Source: Streptococcus pantholopis (GTDB taxonomy: Bacteria; Bacillota; Bacilli; Lactobacillales; Streptococcaceae). From it: 64,000 nt of DNA. Both the position numbers and the translations under genes were made by a program. The DNA lies in contig NZ_CP014699.1 of NCBI RefSeq assembly GCF_001642085.1, forward strand, positions 1,612,001-1,676,000, in the 5' to 3' direction. The first letter of the stretch is position 1, and every line of letters begins with the position of its first letter. The notes under the pieces were generated by a model. That model did no database searches and was not told where the DNA came from. It worked only from the letters and a program-made list of their open reading frames with translations. This document shows positions 57,946-64,000 of the stretch, piece by piece.

Positions 57946-58320
57946 AAGATACAAAGGCCGTTAAGAAATCCGTATGAAAATAGGGAAGAACGAGCGATGA
58001 TCCACATCGCGACGGACTTCATCTTTTTCACTAGGATTTTAGGCCGTGTTCAGTTCAAATAAGATACAAAGGCCGTTAAGAACGCAAAAGGAAAATAGGC
58101 GGTAAGTCCGAAATCTCTGATTTCGCAGACGCACCCCTGCCAGAACGACTAGAAGGGTGCGGTCGGCCGTAGGACGACAAAGCCTTCAGACGTTTACGGC
58201 TGCCTAACTGTGAAATCAATTCTATATTTGATCATGCTTTTTCCCGCAGCGTTTAGGCCGTGTTCAGTTCCAACAAGATACAAAGGCCGTGAAAAGAGCA
58301 AAGCCTTCAGACGGCTGCTA
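57946..58320 (-). repeat. Hairpin repeat array 3 (two units and a fragment)
   Basis: Unit a 57946-58060 (arms AAATCC/GGATTT, apical GCGATG/CATCGC). Unit b 58061-58274 with one 105-bp module (58098-58201) and arms AACGC/GCGTT. Unit c is a right-end fragment from 58275. In the transcript of the SPFH gene they are in sense, and the CTTTGTATCTT end is 5 bases from its GAGGAGG. Confidence 0.85.
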
Positions 58321-58350
58321 TGTATTTTGTTGTCCCATTCAGATAATACA

Positions 58351-58378
58351 ATTATAGTTTTTTTCATGTTTTTGTCAA
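58351..58378 (-). promoter_or_regulatory. Promoter of the SPFH gene, inside an inverted repeat
   Basis: TTGACA (58373-58378), 16 bp, TATAAT (58351-58356) on the minus strand. A perfect 13-bp inverted repeat (TTTTCATGTTTTT at 58361-58373 and its complement at 58381-58393) covers the -35 and spacer, a possible operator. Confidence 0.75.
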
Positions 58379-58477
58379 GGAAAAACATGAAAATACAAGG
58401 AAAAGCTTTCGAAAATGTCTGCTTTCTGAAAGGAAAACACAATGAACACTGGATTGAATGCTGCTGCGAAAATGAGT

Positions 58478-59728
58478 CTACACAAGCATATTATAAAGGC
58501 TTTCGTTGCCATGTAAATTAATATAAGAAGGGTCAAAGACTGACAGCCGTTCGATAAGTGCAGCGTAATCAGCCTTATCCCCCAAAGTGATTCCAATCAG
58601 CACCGGCCCCGTTCCTTTGTTTGCCCGTTTGATATATTCAAAACGTGTGATATCATCGTTTGGCCCCAGAATATTATTGACAAATTCCCGAAGGGCACCC
58701 GGTCTTTGCGGAAAATTGACTACAAAATAATGCTTAACGCCGTCATAAATCAGGGCACGCTCCTCCATCTCCTGCATGCGGTTAATATCATTATTTCCTC
58801 CCGAAATAATGCAGGCAACAGTCTTCCCCTTGATATCATCTTTCATAACTTCAAGTGCTGCTATGGCAGCAGCTCCTGCTGGTTCCGCAATAATCCCCTG
58901 TTTAGAATACATGTCTATCAAGGTTTCTGAAATCAAGCCCTCATCCACCCCAATCAGTTGATCAACATATCGTCTGGCCGCTTCATAGGTACTTCTGCCG
59001 ACTTTTTGCACAGCAATACCATCCGCAAATTTGTCAATGTGCTCCAATTTTACCGGGTGCCCCTTTTCAAAAGCTGCCCTCATACTTCTGGCACCGCTTG
59101 CTTCCACACCGATAACAGTCATATCAGGAGCCACATCTTTAAAATAAGTCGCTACCCCTGAAATCAAACCGCCGCCGCCAACAGGAACAAATACACTGTC
59201 AAAGCTGACACCATCGTCTTGAGCCTGCTCGTAAATTTCATAAGCTACTGTCCCTTGCCCAGCCTGAACATTGGGGTCATCAAAAGGATCAATAAAAGTC
59301 ATACCTTCAGCTTTGGTATAATCCAATGCAGCCTGAGCAGAAGCATCAAAAGTATCTCCCACTAGCTTTGTCGTCACATAGGGACCGCCAAAAAACTGAA
59401 CCTGTCCAATTTTTTGCTGCGGTGTTGTGACCGGCATAAAAATCGTAGCCGGAATTTTCATTTCATGACAGGTAAAGGCAACCCCCTGAGCATGGTTGCC
59501 GGCACTGGCGCAAACTACTCCTCTGCTTTTTTCTTCTTCTGAAAGCTGAGAGATAGCATAATAGGCCCCGCGAATTTTAAAAGAACGGACTTTCTGCATG
59601 TTTTCTCGTTTTAGGTAAACTGTTGCCCCATACTTTTCTGATAAATAACGGTCAAAATCTAATGGTGTTTTTTCGACAACATTTTTCAAAATATCATGGG
59701 CTTTTCGAACATCTCGGGCAGTTATCAT
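58478..59728 (-). CDS. ilvA: Threonine dehydratase (deaminase)
   Basis: It converts threonine to 2-oxobutanoate, the first step to isoleucine. The 416-residue PLP enzyme has the cofactor Lys in VRSFKIRGAYYA (about residue 51), the PLP phosphate loop VGGGGLISG and the serine/threonine-binding SAGNHAQGV. A single ACT-like regulatory domain (VNFPQRPGALREFVNNIL) ends it, the short Firmicutes form. The usual neighbours ilvBNC are not downstream in this window. Confidence 0.94.
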   Translation of the reverse strand: MITARDVRKAHDILKNVVEKTPLDFDRYLSEKYGATVYLKRENMQKVRSFKIRGAYYAISQLSEEEKSRGVVCASAGNHAQGVAFTCHEMKIPATIFMPVTTPQQKIGQVQFFGGPYVTTKLVGDTFDASAQAALDYTKAEGMTFIDPFDDPNVQAGQGTVAYEIYEQAQDDGVSFDSVFVPVGGGGLISGVATYFKDVAPDMTVIGVEASGARSMRAAFEKGHPVKLEHIDKFADGIAVQKVGRSTYEAARRYVDQLIGVDEGLISETLIDMYSKQGIIAEPAGAAAIAALEVMKDDIKGKTVACIISGGNNDINRMQEMEERALIYDGVKHYFVVNFPQRPGALREFVNNILGPNDDITRFEYIKRANKGTGPVLIGITLGDKADYAALIERLSVFDPSYINLHGNESLYNMLV

Positions 59729-59774
59729 CTTCTATCCCCTTTTTTCACAATTTTCAGTTAATTTATTATAGCAA

Positions 59775-59801
59775 AAAAGCACTAAAATGCCTAGTGCTTT
59801 T
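59775..59801 (-). terminator. Terminator of the polyphosphate-polymerase operon
   Basis: AAAAGCACTA (59775-59784) pairs with TAGTGCTTTT (59792-59801); T run on the minus strand. Confidence 0.75.
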
Positions 59802-59873
59802 AAAAAGGACAAATAGATTCCTACGGGTAAGGTCGCCTAGCTTTTTGTGATTTCTTTGCCAAAAAGAAGGCGG

Positions 59874-60560
59874 TCAGAGAATTTTTTTCTTTTTAGCCAT
59901 TTTGCTGATTTTAATTTCAAAAATACCTTTATAAGACCGCAAATTATCCATAAGTATTTTATCGGTCGTCTGGGGTTTAAAATAAAGCAAATATTCTAAT
60001 TCGACAGTATTTTTTTGAGGAAGGGATTTTAGGGAAAGACACTCTGTCTCGCGGCAAAATTGGTTTAAAAAATGTTCTAACTTTGTCTCATAATCCTCTT
60101 CATCTGCTACCAACAGAGAAAGCTGGCGTCTTGCATGACTGACAGAGCCAAAGCCAAACTTTTCAAAAAGGAATAAAACAGCTGACAGAAAGCCTGTAAA
60201 AGCAACTGCTAAAGAGAGGTAGCCCATACCAACAGCAATTCCGCTGGCTGTTGCCATAAAAATAGCCAGCAGTTCTTTAGCTCCTCCGGCAGCAGAGCGA
60301 AAACGAATCAGGCTGAATGTTCCCGCAACTGCCACACTGGTCCCTAGATTACCGTTAACCATCAATATAATCATAGCAATAAGACTTGGGAGAAGAGTCA
60401 ACGTGACAACAAATTCTTTGGTATAAAGAGTCTTGTGTCTGTAAACGGCAGCTAAGAGCAGGCCTAAAAGCAAACTGGTTAATAAGGCCAGCAGTAAAAC
60501 TGAAGGCGAAAAATGAGCCTGTGTCTGCGAAAATACATTATTAAATAAATCACTGAACAA
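59874..60560 (-). CDS. DUF4956 membrane protein
   Basis: A 228-residue protein with four hydrophobic segments in the first 140 residues (including GTSVAVAGTFSLIRFRSAAGGAK, the conserved motif of DUF4956) and a soluble C-terminal domain. Start is TTG (60558-60560), overlapping the upstream gene by 11 bases, with GAGGTGAG as ribosome site; there is no ATG within the first 40 codons. Commonly paired with VTC-domain proteins, it may form the membrane channel or anchor for polyphosphate. Confidence 0.85.
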   Translation of the reverse strand: MFSDLFNNVFSQTQAHFSPSVLLLALLTSLLLGLLLAAVYRHKTLYTKEFVVTLTLLPSLIAMIILMVNGNLGTSVAVAGTFSLIRFRSAAGGAKELLAIFMATASGIAVGMGYLSLAVAFTGFLSAVLFLFEKFGFGSVSHARRQLSLLVADEEDYETKLEHFLNQFCRETECLSLKSLPQKNTVELEYLLYFKPQTTDKILMDNLRSYKGIFEIKISKMAKKKKIL

Positions 60561-61287
60561 GAGTACTCACCTCTTTTTGGTCATCAATTTGTCTGCGGTA
60601 AGCAGTAGCATATTTTGAAAACGACTGCGGTTCAATTTGGTATTTTTTTAAAATATCAGCCAGCCATTGCGGCATAGCATCTGATACTTTGATTTCCATA
60701 ATCAGCTTACCTTCTTCAAGCAGCGGCTGACCGTAGTTCCCCGCTGTTAAGGACACATTTTCTGTACGGTAAAGCAAATCCTGATCAATAGTCAGACGTA
60801 TTTTCCTGCTTTTAATTCCTCTAAGGGAATGGCGCTTGTAAGAAATATACATCATCGGCTGCAGCTGACCATAGCGAAGGCGTAAAAGATGCAGTTTTTT
60901 AGTCATTTCAATATCTGCTGTTGTTTTGTCTACCAGACCGTTTGTAACATAATCCATAATGGATAGAGGATTTGAAACCAAACGAAATTTGTAACCGACA
61001 TCCAGCTTCTTTTCCTTAATTTCTAAAAAGGCCTGACTCTCTTCATTAGGCTGCTCTTCATAGGTGCGCATCCTAACTTTTTCCCGATTATGTAAGTGCG
61101 AGATAGAATCTTGGATCATCTGAAAGTCCTTATTGTCAAAATAAACATTGCTGATGGTTGAAGCCGGATAGTCATCGGCGATTAAATAATCCTTCCATTC
61201 TTCCTGCAAAAGGGCTAAAACTTCTTTTGTTAGAATATACTTTGTTTCGATACGCTTAAACTGAGTCTGAGTTTGCTTAGTTTTCAT
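60550..61287 (-). CDS. VTC-domain polyphosphate polymerase-like protein
   Basis: A 245-residue tunnel-fold (CYTH-like) protein of the VTC family, which polymerises ATP gamma-phosphate into polyphosphate in yeast. It has RIETKYILTKEV, SNVYFDN, REKVRMRTY, FLEIKEKK, YKRHSLRG and a final LIMEIKVSDAMPQWL with catalytic Glu/Lys. ATG 61287 has AAGGAGG before it; the longer frame from 61323 enters the operator. Overlaps the DUF4956 gene, and its promoter carries BlaI-type operators. Confidence 0.87.
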   Translation of the reverse strand: MKTKQTQTQFKRIETKYILTKEVLALLQEEWKDYLIADDYPASTISNVYFDNKDFQMIQDSISHLHNREKVRMRTYEEQPNEESQAFLEIKEKKLDVGYKFRLVSNPLSIMDYVTNGLVDKTTADIEMTKKLHLLRLRYGQLQPMMYISYKRHSLRGIKSRKIRLTIDQDLLYRTENVSLTAGNYGQPLLEEGKLIMEIKVSDAMPQWLADILKKYQIEPQSFSKYATAYRRQIDDQKEVSTLVQ

Positions 61288-61301
61288 ATTGAACCTCCTT
61301 G

Positions 61302-61392
61302 TTCTACTTTTGTAGAATATCAATCAAAAAAGAAAAGATGCCGTCATTAATTCTACATCTGTCGTTTATAATTATATTCTACAACTGTCTTA
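61302..61392. promoter_or_regulatory. Three BlaI/CopY-type operator sites upstream of the polyphosphate operon
   Basis: TTCTACTTTTGTAGAA (61302-61317), TTCTACATCTGTCG (61351-61364) and TTCTACAACTGTCTTA (61377-61392). The last two share TACA-NN-TGTC with a site at the blaI promoter (63762-63777). Confidence 0.7.
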
Positions 61393-61404
61393 CTTAAAAG
61401 TCAA
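61376..61404 (-). promoter_or_regulatory. Promoter of the polyphosphate operon
   Basis: TTGACT (61399-61404), 17 bp, TAGAAT (61376-61381) on the minus strand; the operator covers the -10. Confidence 0.75.
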
Positions 61405-61495
61405 GTAAAAAATACAGACTTCACAGATAAAATAAGGAAGACCAACCATTTGAGTTTTCACTCCCAGTCAAAATATAAGTCTGGAAGAGGCACAA

Positions 61496-61542
61496 AAGCA
61501 GGGGCAAGCTAGAAATCAAAGATTTCAGGCTTGCCCCTGCTT
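61496..61542 (-). terminator. Terminator after the blaI/blaR-like operon
   Basis: A 14-bp stem AAGCAGGGGCAAGC/GCTTGCCCCTGCTT with a GAAATC-AAA-GATTTC cap like the one in the 105-bp repeat module; minus-strand T tail TTTTG. Confidence 0.75.
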
Positions 61543-61599
61543 GCACTGATGCTGCTTAGACTGTATATCAGCAAGCCAGCTTCTGACTAAAGAAAATTG

Positions 61600-62868
61600 T
61601 CAGTCATCGTCATAATCATCATCATAATCTTCCAAATCATCATCATCGTCATCGTCGTCGCTATCCCCTGCCTCTGCCTGAACAGTCTCAGCAGGCATCT
61701 GGAGAGCTGCTTCTTGAGCTGGTGAGTTCGGAAGGGCAGATGCTGCGTCCTGACTGCTTCCCGGAGAGGAAGCAAAAGAATCCGTTTCCGCCTCCGAACT
61801 ACTATCTGACTGCTTTTCTTCTGTTTTTAAAGATGATGCTGTATCAGAAAAGACCGTTTTTAATGTTTGGCTGCCTGTAGCTGACAGTTGCTGACCGGTC
61901 AGCGCAAAAATTGAGCCGGAGCCAAGCAATGCCAGAAACAGGAAAAATGTCAGAACGGGCGATAAAATTTTCAAGGAACGGCCGCTTTCCATAATCGTCA
62001 AAATACGCCGGCGTAAGTTAAATTTATTAGAGTAAAAGCAGGTCGTCAAAGGACCTAATTCCCTCTTGCTGCGATCAACCATGGTCAAAATTGTCTCGCT
62101 GTAAAAGAAGCGAAAATCATTCTGATGACGATGCAGAACTGCATCGTCACAATAAGCTTCTGCAGCTTCCTGCATTTCTTTACATGCAAAACGCACAATA
62201 GGATTGAACCAATGAAGCGTCAAAATCACTGCTGTTAAAAGATTAGTATATAAATCATGATGCTTAAAGTGGGTAAGTTCGTGCTCAAAGATTAAATCCA
62301 ATTCTTCATCTGTATAGGCTGTTTCAGGCAAGATAATTGTCGGCCTACGAAAGCCAGTTAACATAGGGCTCTTAAGAGTCGGACAGACAAGCAGATCAAT
62401 GGCAGCTCTAATGCCTAATGATCTCCTGCTGCTTTCCAGACGTTTGTTTATAGGGCCGTCAGTAACCGGCTGCCCCCAATGTTTCAGCATTTGTCTAAAA
62501 CGATAATAAGCCAGAATCTGCCGGCTGACTGTCCAAAGGCAGCCAACAAGCCAAATAAACAATAGGAGAAAAATCCAAAAAGAAGGCGACAGACGGCTCC
62601 AAAAATCCGGCCTAGAGACTGAATCCGAAACAGTTGTGTAGGCAGCTGAACGGCTCCCCGGCAGAGATTGGAAAGGAACTTTCAGCAACCCTTGCCCAAA
62701 ATGAGGGCGCAATGGAATAATCAAGCCCAGCAGAATAAACAGCCAGAGAAAATATTTTGCCGCCGCCGATACCTTTGTTTTTAAAACAAACAGTATACCG
62801 CTTAAAAGCACAATGAGAATAGACGTCAGAAGATTTACCATTATTAGTGAGAATATTCGTTCTTGCAT
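61600..62868 (-). CDS. BlaR1/MecR1-like M56 metallopeptidase, antirepressor with Asp-rich tail
   Basis: A 422-residue membrane protease. Three N-terminal membrane segments (about 5-35, 36-56, 100-120) precede the zinc peptidase domain with HELTHFKHHD (HExxH, about residue 200) and a fourth segment near 310-330. In BlaR1 the part after that is outside the cell and binds beta-lactam; here it is a 95-residue Ser/Ala/Gln-rich stretch ending in an Asp-rich tail. The start is ATG 62868, one base after the blaI stop; GTG 62877 is an alternative. It should cleave or inactivate the BlaI-like repressor on a signal. Confidence 0.85.
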   Translation of the reverse strand: MQERIFSLIMVNLLTSILIVLLSGILFVLKTKVSAAAKYFLWLFILLGLIIPLRPHFGQGLLKVPFQSLPGSRSAAYTTVSDSVSRPDFWSRLSPSFWIFLLLFIWLVGCLWTVSRQILAYYRFRQMLKHWGQPVTDGPINKRLESSRRSLGIRAAIDLLVCPTLKSPMLTGFRRPTIILPETAYTDEELDLIFEHELTHFKHHDLYTNLLTAVILTLHWFNPIVRFACKEMQEAAEAYCDDAVLHRHQNDFRFFYSETILTMVDRSKRELGPLTTCFYSNKFNLRRRILTIMESGRSLKILSPVLTFFLFLALLGSGSIFALTGQQLSATGSQTLKTVFSDTASSLKTEEKQSDSSSEAETDSFASSPGSSQDAASALPNSPAQEAALQMPAETVQAEAGDSDDDDDDDDLEDYDDDYDDD

Positions 62869-62869
62869 C

Positions 62870-63253
62870 TTAATCACCTGCTTTTCTTTCCTGTATCAGA
62901 TGATTGATATCATCAAGGTCCGCATCAGATAACTGATGGGTTGAAAAGAAAGACTTCATTAAATTCCCGAACGACTGCCCTTTATAGCGCTCGAAGAAAT
63001 GGCTGGCCTCTACCTCCATATACTCATTTTCTGAAACAAGGGCAGTATAGAGACGTTCCCGGCCCTGCCGTTCACTGCTTAGAAAGCCCTTCTCTATCAA
63101 CCGAGCTAAAATAGTCAGAAGTGTCTGACGCTTCCAATGATTATCATCTCCCAAAGCAGTCATAATCTGTGAAGAGGTCACCGGATTGGGTAAATGCCAG
63201 ATAGCTTTCAAAACCGTAAATTCCGCATCCGGCAAACGCTTCATTGATTTCAT
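62870..63253 (-). CDS. BlaI/MecI/CopY-family repressor
   Basis: A 127-residue winged-helix repressor: LPDAEFTVLKAIWHLPNPVT, then QTLLTILARLIEKGFLSSER (recognition helix) and GRERLYTALVSENEYM (wing), with a C-terminal dimer helix region. GGGAGGG precedes the ATG. It pairs with the M56 protease gene. Its promoter and that of the polyphosphate operon share an operator of this family's type. Confidence 0.92.
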   Translation of the reverse strand: MKSMKRLPDAEFTVLKAIWHLPNPVTSSQIMTALGDDNHWKRQTLLTILARLIEKGFLSSERQGRERLYTALVSENEYMEVEASHFFERYKGQSFGNLMKSFFSTHQLSDADLDDINHLIQERKAGD

Positions 63254-63270
63254 AAATACCCTCCCACACC

Positions 63271-63738
63271 AAGATACAAAGCCCGTTTAAAGCTCACAGC
63301 AAAAATAGGAAAACTGACGAAGAAACTCCGGTTTCTAGGAAGTTTTATCTTTTTTGCAAAGAGCTTAGGCCGTGTTCAATTCATCAAGATACAAAGGCCG
63401 TTTAAAAATCCGTATGAAAATAGGGGATGGCAAGTGATGCCTAAGCATCACGATGACAGCCATCTTTTTCACTAGGATTTTAGGCCGTGTTCAATTACCA
63501 AGATACAAAGCCCGTTTAAAAATCCGTATGAAAATAGGGGATGGCAAGTGATGCTGGCATCACGATGACAGCCATCTTTTTCACTAGGATTTTAGGGCGT
63601 GTTCAGTTTCACCAAGATACAAAGCCCGTTAAAAAATCCGTATGAAAATAGGGGATGGCAAGTGATGCTGGCATCACGCTGGCAGTCATCTTTTTCACCA
63701 GGATTTTAGGCCGTGTTCAGTTTCAACAAGATACAAAG
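63271..63738 (-). repeat. Hairpin repeat array 4 (four tandem units and an end fragment)
   Basis: Units 63271-63385, 63386-63499, 63500-63613 and 63614-63727 (115, 114, 114, 114 bp), then an 11-base fragment. Units 2-4 have arms AAATCC/GGATTT and apical GTGATGC/GCATCAC; unit 1 has AAGCTC/GAGCTT and a different apex. The array lies between the blaI promoter and the blaI ribosome site, in sense. Confidence 0.92.
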
Positions 63739-63760
63739 CTCATGTTTTACTTTCACCTTT

Positions 63761-63789
63761 ATTCTACAATTGTCATACAAAAAAGTCAA
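63761..63789 (-). promoter_or_regulatory. Promoter and operator of the blaI/blaR-like operon
   Basis: TTGACT (63784-63789), 17 bp, TAGAAT (63761-63766), with operator TTCTACAATTGTCATA (63762-63777) over the -10. It is 508 bases ahead of the blaI ATG, the repeats lying between. Confidence 0.75.
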
Positions 63790-63823
63790 ACTATAAAAGC
63801 AGATAAGTAGACAAAGTTTTTTT

Positions 63824-63867
63824 ATAAAAACAGCCGCAAAATCTGTATGATTTGCGACTGTTTTTAT
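63824..63867 (-). terminator. Terminator of the gene entering from the right edge
   Basis: ATAAAAACAGCCGCAAA pairs with TTTGCGACTGTTTTTAT (one G-A mismatch), with T runs on the minus strand. Confidence 0.8.
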
Positions 63868-63924
63868 AAAAGATTGGTTAATAGCTGTTTGAACCTCGTT
63901 CGTTTCAGACCGTTTATTTAAAAA

Positions 63925-64000
63925 TCAGTTATAGATAGCAAATGCATCATCATCGTCTTGACCGACAAAAGGCATAGCTTGACGCAGCTCTGCTCCGACT
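63925..64000 (-). CDS. Partial coding region, C-terminal end only
   Basis: The minus strand from the window edge reads VGAELRQAMPFVGQDDDDAF then AIYN and a TGA stop. A good terminator follows about 60 bases later, which supports a real gene end. Only 24 residues are visible, the product is not recognised, and the frame is chosen by the terminator and the sensible acidic tail. Confidence 0.5.
   Translation of the reverse strand, partial: VGAELRQAMPFVGQDDDDAFAIYN

Noticed and set aside
61600..63253. Beta-lactam resistance regulatory locus
   Set aside because: The BlaR-like protein has no penicillin-binding sensor domain and no beta-lactamase gene is adjacent; the matching operators point to the polyphosphate operon.
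63271..63738. Tandem repeats resembling a CRISPR array
   Set aside because: Units are 114-115 bp with only 3-5 bases between them, there are no unique spacers and no cas genes; the hairpin-repeat reading explains them.

Overview
The window reads as a low-GC Gram-positive chromosome of the genus Streptococcus, most like the mutans group. Three things point there: the FabT-controlled fatty-acid cluster using FabK and FabM, an rRNA operon with one tRNA-Ala spacer and the usual streptococcal tRNA order, and a uppP/mecA/rgpG/suf/pbp/opp block whose order matches what I remember of S. mutans. No alignment was run, so no species is claimed.

Layout. 1-4.1 kb: a cut acyltransferase-3 gene, serS behind a serine T-box leader, and two poorly known genes. 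4.2-14.9 kb: the complete type II fatty-acid operon on the minus strand (fabM, fabT-fabH-acpP, fabK-fabD-fabG-fabF-accB-fabZ-accC-accD-accA), with three FabT boxes sitting on promoters. 15.1-16.5 kb: aspartate kinase. 16.6-22.7 kb: a minus-strand rRNA operon (16S, tRNA-Ala, 23S, 5S) followed by nine tRNAs. 22.8-26.1 kb: a three-gene SDR / alpha-beta hydrolase / quinone-oxidoreductase-like operon next to an Rrf2-type regulator, with a shared palindrome. 26.5-32.2 kb: oppABCDF. 32.4-34.6 kb: a D,D-carboxypeptidase and a lipoprotein. 34.7-40.0 kb: sufCDSUB. 40.3-42.2 kb: rgpG/tagO-type transferase and mecA. 42.5-47.2 kb: a probable allulose/allose PTS island with a divergent LacI regulator. 47.4-53.4 kb: uppP, a DUF2207 protein, a glutamine-type ABC transporter and two small genes. 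54.2-59.7 kb: a carboxymuconolactone-decarboxylase-like protein, an acyl-CoA-dehydrogenase-like flavoprotein, a TDT transporter, an SPFH protein and ilvA. 59.9-63.3 kb: a VTC-type polyphosphate polymerase with a DUF4956 partner, and a BlaI/BlaR-like pair.

Two observations stand out. First, a family of modular hairpin repeats (about 115 bp basic unit, some copies carrying one or two extra 105-bp modules) occurs in four arrays near 47.1, 53.7, 57.9 and 63.3 kb. The two arms of each copy change together: AAATCC/GGATTT, AACGC/GCGTT, AAGCTC/GAGCTT and AAGAG/CTCTT. This is compensatory covariation, which argues for a selected structure. All arrays are co-oriented with the gene they touch. In three of them the same end of the element stops just upstream of a ribosome binding site, and in two a good promoter lies on the far side, so the repeats form a structured 5' leader several hundred bases long.

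Second, the BlaI/BlaR-like pair and the polyphosphate-polymerase operon have promoters of identical design (TTGACT, 17 bp, TAGAAT) with the same BlaI-type operator over the -10. This suggests one regulon in which a membrane protease with an Asp-rich outer tail controls polyphosphate synthesis.
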